From Sanderia malayensis (lineage: Eukaryota; Cnidaria; Scyphozoa; Semaeostomeae; Pelagiidae), in assembly GCA_013076295.1 (NCBI GenBank), contig RQOL01000828.1, positions 5,835,840 through 5,899,839 on the forward strand: a stretch of 64,000 nt of DNA. The letters run 5' to 3'. Of this stretch, positions 22,201-37,200 are shown piece after piece (position 1 is the first letter of the stretch; every line of letters begins with the position of its first letter). The position numbers and the translations under genes were made by a program. The notes beneath the pieces were generated by a model. The model had not been told where the DNA came from, searched no databases, and saw nothing but the letters and a program-made list of their open reading frames with translations.

Positions 22201-25200
22201 TAAAACTTTAATGTTTTGCTGTGTTACCGTTCTCTTTGATGACTGCAGCAAGCTGGTGTGGGATTGATTGAAAAGTTTTGCAATGTATTTCTTGGGAACA
22301 ACTGATTGTAAAACACGCTCAACAAGTTAATATTTCCTCTTTGGAAGATTCCCATGTAGTTTTTGCTTTTGTATATTACCAAACATTTTAAATGATATCA
22401 GGTTCTGAAGACCTCCAGCCATGCTCCACCCATATTTGTGTACTATCGGTGTTGCAGTAAAGAAAGATACGGTTTTCATTGGAATTTCACTATGTATTTT
22501 TTTGAAAAGCGACCTCAAAAACTGTAACAATTTTGACGTGCGGCACATTTCATGATGCATTTTTTTCAGCAACTTTTTTGGGCCTGTTTTGTTGAAGCGT
22601 TTGCACAATATTGTAGGCACTCATCTTTGTGCAGCCGATTATTTTATCTATCGTACCAACGCCCTTCTAAACTAAGCTATCCGATCTTTAAAGTAAAATT
22701 TCATCTCTTTCGCAATGACACGGAAAATCTCTCACAACTTCGTCAAAATTAGAAATGAAAAAAGGTAAAACAGGTAGGCTTTCTGCAACGATTTTTTTAG
22801 TATTAAGAAAAATGTACAGGTTTATTCGAATCGCTCACAAACTTTTGCGAGGGGAGACTTTCCTACAAAGCTATTACTATTAATTTTTCCTTAATATTTG
22901 CCAGAATTACATGTAGAACAATGAATATTGCAGACAATACAATGACAGTGCAGCCTGCTGAATGGAAATTCCAAACTTTCATTGAAAGATGGAATTCTGT
23001 AAGGTGCATTTCAAATATTGATGTACGATTTCATATTCCAGTTTCATCAGAAAAGAGCAGATTAGAAATACAAATTCTTGTAAGTATACATATTGATGTT
23101 GTGCGAACAGTTGAACTTTTTTCAAATGCCCTTACATAAATCATGCAGCCTTGGTATGGAATTAGTTTGAAGGTTGTGTAAAGAGTTACTTTCGCCAAGA
23201 AATACAACTCTTCAAGTCAAAATAACGCCTCAAATAAATAAGTGATCATGTTTTCCATCATGGAAACCACCTCTGATATACCATGGAATTTTGAACAGCT
23301 AAATTTTAAAGCATTGAAAAGCTCAAGAGTACAAATATCTTTTAGAGCAGGTTGTACTGGCGCTAGGTAGCACTTTCAGGCGGAGAAATTTACATTCATT
23401 GTAAATTCTGTTATACCAATCGTATAACAATGAAAATGGCAATCCGGTATAATCCAGATAGCATTGAGGTCGTTGAAACGCCAGAGCCAGTTGAACCAAT
23501 GGAAGATGGCTTTCTTCAAATAACAGAAAGAGAAGATTGCCTTACTCAGCAATTAGCTGAAAAGAATCTTGAAATAGAAAGATTAAATGAGCAGCTCAAC
23601 CAGGCCAGAGGTTTGGATTCAAAGCAATAAGCAATTGTGACAAGAAGATAAGATTTTACACCGGCTTGCCAAGCATATTGTTGCACACAAACAATGTTGC
23701 ACACAAACATCTGCAGTTGCATTTGATAATAGTATCTGTGGTGTGTTTTCATCTGCTTTTATGCAGTGATTGGAAAGCTTTTGCCAGTCTCCCTTGAAGT
23801 GAATCCTTGCTTGTAATTAAATGGGTATTTGATTTCTAAAATATCAATTTCGTTTTTCCAAATAGTCATTCATTTTCGAATTATAGCCCTTTCAAAAACT
23901 CGGAAATTGCCGATTATTTTGCAATTTTCGCCACCCTTTCGGTGACGATTTTACTGACGTCACAAATACCATGTTGAAATCAACGTGAAGCAATAACACA
24001 GTAAATCAAGTGAATCTGGATGGCAAGAACAAGATATACCAGGCCATCTGGTAATGCTCCAAGAAATGGCATACTAGCTTTGACATGAAAGCCATTTTTA
24101 ACAATTTTTGCATCCTTGTACTCAATGCAAAATATTTGTTGGTAAGCCTCCCTTGCTGTGGGCTCCTGTGTTCTGGGAACTAGTTTTTGGGTGAAAAATT
24201 ATTTCACCCTCGGCATCTTCGACAGTATTGCTGAAAGATATTATACAGTATTACTCTCATTTTGTTCGTATTTTCACGTTTATACCTTTGGCGTAGTCTG
24301 TAATCTTTGGAACAGCTTTCTTAAAACCTCTTGTAAGTATTAAGTTCTTGCCAACTACGAAAACGATGGATTTTTAATTGCTTTTTGCGATGAAAGTAGA
24401 GTTAGTTGAAGGCCTAAGGCCTTCCTTCGCCTTGGAGGATTGAAAATGAATGGTCGAAAGGAATAACTGGTTGCCAGAGCTTTTGTGGCTATTGAAAACA
24501 AGGTTCAAGTTATCCGAATAAGCTGAAGAAGTTGAAGAAGCATTACAAGGACAAAAGAAAGTAAAAAAGTTCCCTTTTTGTGCTTGGAAATGCAACCACA
24601 TGGGGTTTCATTGGGATGGCCTAAAATAGGACTTGCAACTCGATCAAGCTGTATGAAACTTGTTTGGATTGTTTAAACCTAATCGAGTTTAGTATCCCTT
24701 AGCTGTATTTCAGTTTTTCTTTTGATTTAAGCTATTTTATGAATATGATCAAACTCTATATTGCAAGAAACATGTTTTTGAAACAAGTTAGCTTTTCTTT
24801 TCTTGTGTCTTGATAAGAGGGGGCTCTATATTAGCAATGGCAGCACAAAGTCCTTATAATATAATCAGTAGGGGAATGTGCCTTTCAATATTTGAAATTT
24901 TTTGATGCGATTCATCGCACATTCCACATCGAAGATGCTGAGGGTGAAATAATTTTAATTTTTCACCCAAAAACTAGTTCCCAGACCTCTAGAGGCGCAC
25001 GATGCAATTGGTGTATTGTTATCAGATCCTTTCCCGCAGCGAGATGAAATAGAGCACAGGGAAGCAAGGGGATTATGTAGTGAGACTAGCTATCAGCACC
25101 AGCAAAGGGGGAAAATGTTTCGAACGTCCAGCTATTGTTTTACTTTAATTGAACTGACCAATCAGTGCACTTTAAGAACAATAGAAATGCAACTAAACGC

Positions 25201-28200
25201 AACAAAAGTGTCTGTCATGACGGCTAAAGTCCCGCCGAGCTGTGAGAAAATGATGTTTTTATTTTAGGTTGCTGCCACAAATAGTTTCAAAAAACAACTT
25301 CAAACAAACATTTTTCAAAAGAGCAATAGTTTTTCTAAATTTCCATCGGCCTGAATTTTAAAATTCATCCCAATAACAAAGATATGATAACAAAAACATG
25401 CCATATCTTCATTGTTTTTCCTTATTTTTGCCTCAATTTATTAGCAAGAGTAAATAAAGCTTGTTGTTTATTTAAAATATGGCGAAATTTCATTAAATTT
25501 CGTGAAGATATGCACGAAATTTAATGAAATTTCGTGCATTCGCACTTGTCGTTATCGTGAAGTAAAAATGGCGGTTCAATGAAGCAAACTCCTTAAAATC
25601 AACCAGAGTGTTTGATTTCATTTTGCAAACGCTCAGAAAATAACCAGAAAGTTAAAGAGCGAAGAAAAGGAAGGTTCTGGGTTAAAGAAACGGTTTTAAA
25701 AATAAATCTTTCAAAAAAGTCACGGGTTGGGCCCAATAATCGTTTCACATTTGCGAATAAAGATATTCGCAAATGTGAAAAGAAAATTTGGGCCAACCAT
25801 TTACTGTTGGGGAAGCAAAAACAACAGCAAAAGATACATTTTACACGAAATTTTCTGTGCCCCATCATCTATAGAAACGGGAACAGCATTAAATTAATGT
25901 AATTAGCCTATAAAACATCAAACTTTACCGACAATTGTAGCTGTTTTGACTGATGACGTCACTGATGACGTCATCTTCTATCACGTCATCATTGAAATAC
26001 TTTGGAACCAAAAGCAAAATGTTATAAAATACGTGTTTTAGTTGTTAAATCGAAGCTAAAGATTTAAGAACTTACTTGAAGACTTTCTTATCGACGGTTC
26101 AAGCTGCATATTCTTTTCCGGCGTATGCTTTCTCGTATCAGTGGCAATCATCAATCGTATTAAATATAAAACAACAGCATCAGCAACATGAGCTGTGTGT
26201 TAATCGAGCTATATAACGCAATGTTACTTTGTCAGTTAAATTTGAAATTAGTTCAGAAAAACAAGGCGCCAGTTGTCCTCAATATAAGCATGGTTACATT
26301 TGTACATTTCCCAACACAATCATTTTTCACCATATAATCAATTTTTGATATAGCATGGTTTGCAGAGACATCTCGAAAGTATTTGGCATTGTGTTGCAGC
26401 TATTGATGGAAACATTGTAGATGAAGATGAGTTTTTACTAGATCTCGTTAAATCGGTACATTTCTTAACTACTTCTTTTTAGTTACTTCATAAATTACAT
26501 TCGTTTAAATCTATCTGATCTATTTTATTTAATTGCCGTCCAATGGTATTACGATTTTCTCTTAGTCTTTTTGGTTGTTCTTTTAGAGTAAAGGAAAAGC
26601 ATTTAAGGAGAGGTCAAAGGTGGTGGATGTTGAGCTGTATTTTGCACAAGTGGGTTTTCTTTTGTCATTGCTTTGCTTATATAGAGTCTGAAAAATAAAT
26701 TAAGAAGCAAAGCTGGATGTGATTTACAGAATAATTTTATGTTTTGTTTAATGCGTATTTGTGACGAGCAAACAAGATTGAAATATTTTCCAAAAAGAAA
26801 AAGATTTTCAAACTGTTTAATTTTGCTAGCTTTTGAAATTGATGAAGCGTTTTCTTGAGCTTTTTGCGAAACAAAATTTGCTTGGTGGCTAAACCGAACC
26901 TGAAAGATCTGGGAAAAACTATGGACTGCTTGATTTTGATTAATAAAATTTTGATTTTGTTCTTATTAACCACGAGATTTGAGACAAGGTTGGAATTAGA
27001 AGGTATTTATTATTCTTATTTTATTTTAGAATTGTGAAAATGATTGTCCAATAACACAACAAACTTCGTTGGGAACAGTCAGCTTCATTGGCAAATTATT
27101 TTCTCAATCATATTTGCACACAAAAGCTACAAAAGGGGAGGCAGTTAGGGTACAAACAATAATATTTTTAATCCTTTAATCTACTACTTTTTTTCTAATG
27201 GTGTTAAACAACCGCAAGGCCTATTTTCCAACTTTCTTTTTATTTGGACTTGTTTTGTCCACGTTTTACTTCAAAAAGCTTTTTTATTGTTCTTCATTCT
27301 TAAGTACGCATTTACTCCCCTCATATTTTGTCTCACACGTTTTGTGGTATGACCATGCAGAAAAATATCCATCTAAGCACATCCGGGCGCCTGTGAAGCA
27401 CATATTTCATGTAAGATTCGTTGACTCCAGATAAATGGAATCTTCCTAATTTTTAGCTATTTGCAATGATTAGTATCATCAAAGTTGACAAGTTTCTCTT
27501 TGATTGTATTAGTAATGGTATAGGTTTTGTATAAATTGGTTTTTTAAAGGGCTTATGCAGCCTAAAATTACATATAGCTTTTTTGCTGAAAAGCATAGAA
27601 TTCAACATGCTTATCAACATGCCGCAGATAGAATTTTAAAATATTTTGTAGTTTTTGAGTTATTCATTGTCAAAATAGGGAATCTGGACGAAATCTGTTG
27701 AAGAAATTGACGTCAGAATGATGCGAAATCCCAGACACCTTTGCGTACCACGGCCAACAAAATAACAAACCGGGCAGACTGAACAACGTCACGTCAATAT
27801 GCAACTTAAAATAAGGAAACAAATACTAATAAAGAGCATTAAAAAATCATTTCATGGTCGATCATGTGTTGTAGGGGAACCCAACAGCGCGAGTTGGACC
27901 AACACTAAATTCACCTTTCTCCGTAAGTCTCGAAACTCTTCTAAAGACCTGGATTGGACCGTAACAATTGAAGACAAAACAGTACAATGAACAAAACTCA
28001 TATGATTCCATAGAATTAATGTTTAACAGTTGCCAACAATTTATTAAATAACAAATGAACTAACCAATTATCAACATAAGTTTTATTTTCAAAACGGGCA
28101 TCCAGCTCTTTCAAAGATAGGCCTTCTCAACCCGATTCGGTTCTTTATCATCACTGCCGTACCCAGCTTTGGGTCTTCTTGCAAGAGGTTCTCCTTCGTG

Positions 28201-31200
28201 CGAGTTTCGACTATACGAACTGACTACTAAATAGTCTTCGTCTTCTTCGCTATCCTCAAGAAGACTTTCTCCTTCGTTGTCAGAGGAATTTGTTTTGAAC
28301 TACTATTTTTGCAATCCGACATTTTGAAAATATTTTAGCCAGACACTGTTTCAACAGGCCGGGCAGCTCTTCCTCAGAGAACAATAGTTGAAGAACAATA
28401 GCTCGGTTCATTCTGACGTCACATTTCACCAAAATCATGAAAATTTTATTTTTTTCAAAATTTGTCAAAATTTCTGTGTTCTATTGAAAACAATGGAAAT
28501 TGGCTCATAATGTGAGGAAAATATCGCGCTTTTAGCCACAGGTGAGATACTTGAAATCGCCGTCGCCTAAGTTGAGTTATTAAAAAAACTGTGGCGCGCG
28601 GCCAAATTTTCCCATACTGACCCCTATAAAAAATGATTCGCGTGTCATCAAACTGACGTCACAGCTCTTCAACAGACCTGGGTATGTTTGAGCTTGAAAA
28701 AAACATACTTATACTCGTCAGAAAACACTCAAAATAAGTTCATAGTGATACTCAGATCTTTTTCTCTCCATTTCCGTGAAAAAATCGATAGGTCATTTTA
28801 GGCTGCATAAGCCCTTTAAATATGTACATGAAACCAACTGGATTAAGATAAGTGAGAAGATTTTCTAGGAATGCCTTTTATTTCCCTTTCAGGCTTTAAA
28901 ATGTGATATCATTCGAAGTATACTTTCAAGACTTCAGTTGCTGTGTGAAGAAGCTGAAGTAAATAATCTTTATCAAGGTACATCTCCAAAACAAATTCGT
29001 TATTATTTTTTTGCAAAAAATAACAAATTGTTTGATAGGTGGTGTTTTTAGGCTTACTGCTACGAACATCGAAGTGATCGGGTTTTTTAAAACCGACTGC
29101 TCCATTGCCAAGTATTTACTATACTTCTTGTGATCAATTCACAAGAAAAAGGGTCAGAGTGATAATTTAAAGGAAAACAGACACGCCAAAATAATTTTAC
29201 GTAAATCGGGAGAAACAATGCCGGAGGTTTCAAATATCAACTGCGTTTTTGACTCATGAAGCGCATGCGCAAGCGAGTAGATGTTGGTGAGTGGGGAAAA
29301 ATGTTGTGTTCTGTGTCTGTGTCTGTGTTTCTTTTTACTTGCCCATATAAGGTATATGCCTCAGATTCAAACGTTCACTTTTGATTTGAAGTGAGGCTAC
29401 CAAGTATGATATCACTTTGCAAGTTTTTCATTGGATAAAGTGTAAACTTGTTGAAATAACAAACAACATGACGTACCATACTAGATGCTGGACACGCTGT
29501 GGCAGGGGGGACCAGGAGCACGATCACGCACGGAGACGGGGAGCATTTTTGACTCCTTGTTGGAAGCATCAGGTGAAAAGAAGAAAGTTTTCTAGCTGTA
29601 TGCTCATGCAACTAAAACAACAATTATAGTATTTCATTTTTGTTTTGGAAAAAGATAGTTTTTAACTTGATGAAACAAGATCGAAAACTGAGGTCAAAAT
29701 GTTTGCTTGAGTGGCCTCAAAACAAATGTTTTTTCAATTTGCTGCGCCAACACTAAATTCGTCTCCCTCCACAAGTCTCGCAAGATGAAACTCTTCTGAA
29801 GACCTGGATTGGACCGTAACAACTGAAGACAAAACAGTACAATGAACAAAACTCATATGATTCCATAGAATTAATGTTTAACAGTTGCCAATAATTTATT
29901 AAATAACAAATGAACCAACCAACCATCAACATAAGTTTTATTTTCAAAATGGGCATCCAGCTCTTTCAGAGATAGCTAGGCCTTCACAACCCGATTCTTT
30001 ATCATCACTGCCGTACCCAGCGCTGGGTCTTCTTGCAAGAGGTTCTCTTTCGTACGAGTTTCGACTATACGAACTGACTACTGAATAGTCTTCTACGCTA
30101 TCCTCAGGAAGACTTCCTCCTTCGTTGTCAGAGGAATTTGTTTTGAACTACTATTTTCGCAATCCGACATTTTGAAAAGATTTTAGCCAAACACTGTTTC
30201 AACACAGGCCGGGCAACTCTTCCTCAGAGAACAATAGTTGAAGAACAATAGCTCGGTTCATTCTGACGTCACACTGAATCAAAATCTTGAAAGTTTTATT
30301 TTTTTCAAAATTTGTTAAAATTTCTGTTTTTAATTGAAAGCAACGAGAATTGACTCATAATGTGAGGAAAATATCGCGCTTTTAGCCAGGGGTGAGATAA
30401 TTGAAATCGCCTAAGTCCAGTTATTAAAAAAACTGTGGCGCGCGGCCAAATTTTCCCATACTGACCCCTATAAAAAATGATTTGCGTGTCATCAAACTTG
30501 ATCTTTTCCTCTTCATCTCCGTAAAAAAATCGATATGTCATGTTAGGCTGCATAAGCCCTTTAATTTGATATTACTTTCTTTACTTTCTGGATAATACAG
30601 TGAAATAAAAGCCATCTGTCGCGAGTCACCTCAAGGTTCCTTTGATTCCAAAATGTCATTCATTTTCGAATTATAGCCCCTTCAAAAACTCGGAAGTTGC
30701 CGATTATTTTGCAATTTTCGCCACCCTTTCGTTGACGATTTTACTGATGTCACAAATACCATGTTGAAATCAAACGTGAAGCAATAACACAGTGAACCAT
30801 GTCAGGGGAAGGGATGAAAACTTTCTATTGAAATAATTCCTGGGTTGTTATTTGTCAGTTAAACATTGCAGAAATGGTTGTATGTTCTTCCTATAACTGT
30901 AGTGGCACTGGAAAAACATTTTTTTTGTTTCCTTGAGACAAAATTGTGTGCAAACGATGGGTAGAGAAAATGCGTTTAGTAAACTTTAGGCCTACCAAAG
31001 CTTCCAGGCTGTGCGAAAGTCACTCTAAGGAAACATGTTTCCAAAGAAACCCATATTTGTTAAAGTTGACAGGAGTGAAATTCAAGCTTGCATTGAAGTC
31101 AGATGCCATTCCCACAGAATTTGACTTTTCTTCGCCAATGAGGAAGTGTCATGTCATGTGAGATTTATGACGAGCAATTCAAGACAGAGTAATGAAAGAT

Positions 31201-34200
31201 TTGGTTCAAAGAAATGGCAAATATACACAAAAATGTCCTCCGATCTGTATGGGCAATCCTTTCGATGACCACTCAAGCAAACATTTTGACTTCAGTTTTC
31301 GATCTTGTTTCATCAAGTTAAAAAACTATCATTTTCCAAAACAAAAATGAAATACTATGATTGTTGTATTATTTGCATAAGCATACAGCTAGAAAATCTT
31401 CTTCTTTTCACCTGATGCTTCCAACAAGTAAAAAATGCCCCCCCGTCTCCGTGCGTGATCGTGCTCGTGGTCCCCCCTGCCACAGCGTGCCCAGCATCTA
31501 GCATGGCACGTCATGTTGTTTGTTGTTTCAACAAGTTTACATTTTATCCAATGAAAAATTGCAAAGTGATATCATACTTGGCAGCCTCACTTCAAATCAA
31601 AAGTGAACGTTTCAATGATATAAAGCGCCGAAGGCGCTAGATACCTGACTCGCGTCGAATCAGTGACGCCAATTAAAATTTGGCGGCCATCTTAAAAGGG
31701 GGCAAAAAGTTGATGTTGGTCATCAAGTCAATACAGAAACACTACAATTCAATGCTTGTTTTGGGGATAATAATGGTGAAATAAGTCGATATATACATAT
31801 TTTTACAGAGCATACATGATGATACTATTAAAATTTCTAGAATGGCAAAAAACGCACCATATATCAGTATTTTGTTTATTTTTGCGGAACGGTGGACCCT
31901 GCCTAAATTTATTGAATTACAAAAACGTTGTAAAAATTAATGCTTTTGGATGTACTGGATAATATGTATGCTCAAATTAAAGGTAAGTGACATGGTCTTG
32001 ACATCCCGAAAGCTTATTAAAATATTAGCTGATACGACACGGGATTTCACTGTAGTATTTTAAAACTTTACCATAATCTGAAATTCCAACTTAAGTAACA
32101 CCACACGGTTTTCTTCTAGTATCTTCTAGTAAAGTTTCTCTTCACAGGAACCCTGCGGCTCCTCTATAAAGGGTTCACTCTGCTCTTTTAACAATCATTA
32201 TAAATACTATTGTGCTTTACATCATAGTTTGCTTCCGGATCGTACTTAAAGTTTTGTATACACCAGAACTTATCCAAGCGTGCTTTGAAACAGTTGATTG
32301 TAGGTGCTGTTACTATATCCTCAGATAGGTCATTCCACATGTTGCATACTCTAAGAGAGAAATAATACTTCCTAACAATTTTTGTTTTGCCTGCTAAAGG
32401 TTCCACAACGAGGAAAATCAATTATCTTCAGCCTAAGTGACTTTAAATATGTAACAGAGTATCAGACCGCTACAATTCTTTGAATTAATTGACGTGTGAA
32501 AGGTATAATCTGCCATGCCACTGTGTTTCCTTTTGAATTGGAGAAGTGTTGTATTTGCTAATATTTCAGTAAGCTTTTGGGATATCAAAACCCTGTCACT
32601 CACCTTTAATTAGAGCTTACAAATTATATCCAGTAAATCCAAGACTTTTAATTCAACAACTGTTTTTGTTTTTCGATTAATTTAGGCCTGTTCCATCGTT
32701 TAGCAAAAAATAAACAAAATACCGATATTTGAAACGTTTTTTGTCATTATCTAAACTTTACTAGTATCCTCATATTGTGTGCTCTGCAGCAGTATGCATA
32801 TGTCAAACTTTTTTACAATTATTTTCCTCCAGAGCAAGCATTTAACTTTGGAATCGTTGATTTACAAATGTCATCATTAGAACGTTTCAATCTGAAGCAC
32901 ATACCTTACATGGGCAAGTAAAAAGTCTACACAGAACACTGACACAGACACAGACACTGACACAGAACACACAGACACAGACACTGACATTTTTCCCCAC
33001 TCACCAACATGTACTCGCTTGCGCATGCGCTTCGCGAGTCAAAAATGGCTGAATCGCTTGACCCTTGACAATATCCGGGTATTCAAAGTCGTGACTTAAA
33101 GGGCTACTCTCACCATATTTTTTTATTTCATTTCTGGGTAGTTTTTGACGTAAAAACAGGTACTGCACTTTTTAAATTTCGAAATTCGCTCATTAACACC
33201 TCTTTTCACGGCTCCAAAAGTGCGATTTTCAGGCCATTTCTGAAAATGTCGCGCAACATGAAACGATCTGGGCCGAGGTTGTGTGACGTAGATGCCGGAA
33301 CGCAAAAAAACTTCTCTCTTTGGCTTCAGTATGGAAAAATCAACGTCGCGTCCGGTTTTCTCCCTTGTTTTCAATGATAAATACAAATGTTTTTTCAAAC
33401 CACTTCAACACCATCATTACAAAGCTTATTGACATCTCCCCGTGTGTTTTTTTTTTAATTTTCGGCATTGTTAAGGGCTGAAAATTGACCCCAAAGCTGA
33501 TGCAGTGACAATGGATTTTTCCAGTATTCACACGCCTCACGTTGTTATCTGTTCATCACTCAACCTCTTCCTTCCTTTCATTTGCGTTATAAACAACCAA
33601 CTATTCGTGAATATAATAAGTTTGTTTATCGTTTCCATTTCCATCAGTTCTATAATCTATTTTATCAAGTTTTGCCGTGTGCTTGGTTTTAGCAAGATAA
33701 TTATGGATTATTTTTGTCTTTACTACTTGGGTTTTTGTCAAAGATATTGAAATGCTAAAGTGATGCGCTGTTAAAAAATTGCTCAAATTGAAATTGTTTG
33801 GTTGACATAACCATGGAGTTCTTGTTATAAATTATATACCTTGGTGATTACATTGAAACCTGAGGCAAAGTAAAGGTGTATATTGTTGACAAAGTCAGAC
33901 AATATGATCAAAACAAGAACACCAGCATGAAGCCCAACATTGTGCTGGAAAGATTTTCCTCGAATTCACATTGAACTTGTGAAATCTTCGATCTCTGGAC
34001 ATTAATGTTCACACTCCTGGAAGGGATTTTCTAGTTTTTCTACACAGCTATGACCATAACTACACTTGAAATATTACCAAAATATGAGCTGCTGCTTCAA
34101 ATACACACCAGATAAGACAAATAGGGTTATTTTCATGCATTATTAATCCAAAATAGCGGAATTCTGCTTTACCCGTGCCAGAACCTGTTCGGCCTAGCAA

Positions 34201-37200
34201 TTTTACAACTTAGCAATTTTTAACTGACCCGATTTGGTTTAAATCTTATAAATGCATAGATAAGAGCTCACCAATTTTCCATACTATTAATTCTATCGAA
34301 AAATTGTCGAAAGAGAGCTTGCTCCTTTTTAATTGAATAGATTTCGAATTCATATTGTTGTTTAAAACTATCCCGCACCACTGAAGACTGTATGTGAAGC
34401 TCGCTCGAGACTGCGACGTTGAGGTCGAAAAACATAAGCGTGAGCAAATCATCCTCATTTTTGTAAAAAACTCACTCTTTTCATGATAAACGAGGCATCA
34501 ACAGATTCCTCAGATCCTGAACTAGTTCGTGGCACGATCTATTTTTTTAAATACGACTTGGTTTTGACCATAATATGCAAAACATTGAATTGGTACTGAA
34601 CACAATAAAATAAATTTCATGCGTTCCGGCATCTACGTCACACCGGCCTTGCCCCAGTTTTCTTTTTGCCCGACTTTTTTCTGAAAATCGCACTTTTAGA
34701 GCCGTGAAAAGAGGTGTTAATGAGCGAATTTCGAAATTTAAAAAGTGCAGTACCTGTTTTTACGTCAAAAACTACCCAGAAATGAAATAAAAAAATATGG
34801 TGAGAGTAGCCCTTTAAGTCTTCAGACATTTCTTATTAGTTATAAACATATTTCCTAGCTGATTAAACACAGAAATGCCTTCTAAAGCAAGAATAAAAAT
34901 ATTGAAGTGCCTTTTCCTTGTGTTTTGACCGTCTTGGCTGAGACAACATGGTATTTGTGACATCACACGCTCTCAGTGGCTCTTGCCTTAAACTCTGTGA
35001 AATTCTCGGGATTCTGAAATTCGTATTTCAACTGCCTATAACTCGAAATTGAATTACTTTTGGCAAAAACGAAGTTGATATTTGAAATCTCCGTCATTGT
35101 TTCTCCCGATTTACACACAATTATTTTGCGTTTCTATTCTCCTTGAGATTTTATTTTTTGTAATAAAAAGAGACAGTGATTTTTGTTGCAGCAGGTCTAT
35201 AATAACACCGCTACTTAACAGCTGCTGTGAAATTATGATCATACACCAAGTCCGTGTAGCTATTATCATAAATGTGTCCCATAAAACCCCCATATTTTGA
35301 TACTTTAATATGACATTTCATTGGGAAAAGATAGCGAAATATCTATTTATGGTTTTAGAGTCACGACATAAAGGCTTTTTGATAAATAAAGTAATGAAGG
35401 GGATAATTTTTCATTTTCTGTTTCTTTCAGTTTCAAATACATTTATATTGTAGGTAAATCAAAATTTATGCTCCGAAAATTTAACCAAATTTTTCTCTTA
35501 TCACAGTGGAAAACTGGAGTTTAGTATCACCAGCACGTGTTTTTATACCGTTGGCCAATTCCGCAATTACATTTTGTGATTATATATTCAGGGATGAACA
35601 AAATTTGGTGAGTAATATTATTTCAAAATGTAGACGACCAAGAAAACAGACATATTCAGGTGGTAAAAATGACAATTCCAATATACGAAAATCCACAAAG
35701 ATAAATCAATAACTGTATAAAACAAGCTTTACGACAAAGTCATTAGAAAAAAGATTGCATTACGTTTCGCAGAAATACTGTCAGCATCTTACTGTGATGC
35801 CAGAAGTACTGTGATGTCTTCAACGTATTTACTAATATTCCTCTTAACGATATTGATCGATAAGTGTTTTAATCACGTTTTTCGATATCATGATAACGTT
35901 GTGTTCAAGGATTGTGGATATCGTTCGTAAACTTTTAGAATTTGCCGCCAAGGATTGTCGTTTTTTGTATAATAGTCGGGTTTTTGATCAAATTGACTGT
36001 GTTGCCGTGGGCTCCCCCTTTGGCCCCACTATAGCCCATGTATTTATGTGTTATCTGGAATTGTCTTTTGTTAAACACTGTCCACCTGAATTTAAACCTT
36101 TGTTTTATCACCGTTACGTAGATGACCATTTTTGACTCGCGAAGCGCATGCGCAAGCGAGTATATGTTGGTGAGTGGGGAAAAATGTTGTGTTCTGTGTC
36201 AGTGTAGTGTGGTGCGTGTTTCTGTTTACTTTACCATATAAGGTATGTGCCTCAGATTCAAACGTTCACTTTTGATTTAAAGTGAGGCTACCAAGTATGA
36301 TATCACTTTACAAGTTTTTCATTGGATAAAATGTAAACTTGTTGAAATAACAAACAACATGACGTACCATACTAGATGCTGGGCACGCTGTGGCAGGGGG
36401 GGACCACGAGCACGATCACGCACGGAGACGGGGAGCATTTTTGACTCGTTGTTGGAAGCATCAGGTGAAAAGAAGAAAGTTTTCTAGCTGTATGCTTATG
36501 CAACTCATAAAACAATTATAGTATTTCATTTTTGTTTTGGAAAATGATAGTTTTTTAACTTGATGAAACAAGATCGAAAACTGGAGTCAAAATGTTTGCT
36601 TGAGTGGTCTCAAAACAAAGGTTTTTTGAATTTGCTGCGCCAACACTAAATTCGTCTCTCTCCATAAGTCTCGCAAGGCGAAACTCTTCTGAAGACCTGG
36701 ATTGGACCGTAACAACTGAAGACAAAACAGTACAATGAACAAAACTCATATGATTCCATAGAATTAATGTTTAACAGTTGCCAATAATTTATTAAATAAC
36801 AAATGAACTAACCAATTATCAACATAAGTTTTATTTTCAAAACGGGCATCCAGCTCTTTCAGAGATAGGCCTTCACAACCCGATTCTTTATCATCACTGC
36901 CGTACCCAGCTCTGGGTCTTCTTGCAAGATGTTCTCCTTCGTGCGAGTTTCAACTATACGAACTGACTACTGAATAGTCTTCGTCTTCTTCGCTATCCTC
37001 AGGAAGACTTCGTCCTTCGTTGTCAGAGGAATTTGTTTTGAGCTACTATTTTCGCAATCCGACATGACATTTTGAAAAGATTTTAGCCAGACACTGTTTC
37101 ATTTCAACACATGTGCCGGGCAGCTCTTGCTCAGAGAACAATAGTTGAAGAACAATAGCTCGGTTCATTCTGACGTCACACTGAATCAAAATCTTGAAAG

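Larger units (their letters stand above)
31264..33045. mobile_element. A-family partial copy A4, split by a LINE-like insertion
   Basis: Blocks 31264-31616 and 32880-33045 match the right half of copy A1 (about 7180-7640) without a gap once 31617-32879 is removed. Direct repeats at the break show the insertion. A CACTGACACAGACACAGACA microsatellite lies at 32936-32990. Confidence 0.75.

Noticed and set aside
25945..25990. Cluster of TGACGTCA sites as a CRE-type enhancer
   Set aside because: TGACGTCA occurs in many of the repeats here (for example 1321, 19110, 28660), so it is not specific evidence of regulation.
27198..27434. 78-codon + strand frame as an odr4 exon
   Set aside because: The exons at 27030-27149 and 28893-28977 join in phase to give the ODR4 sequence. 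This frame has no place between them and no good splice sites.
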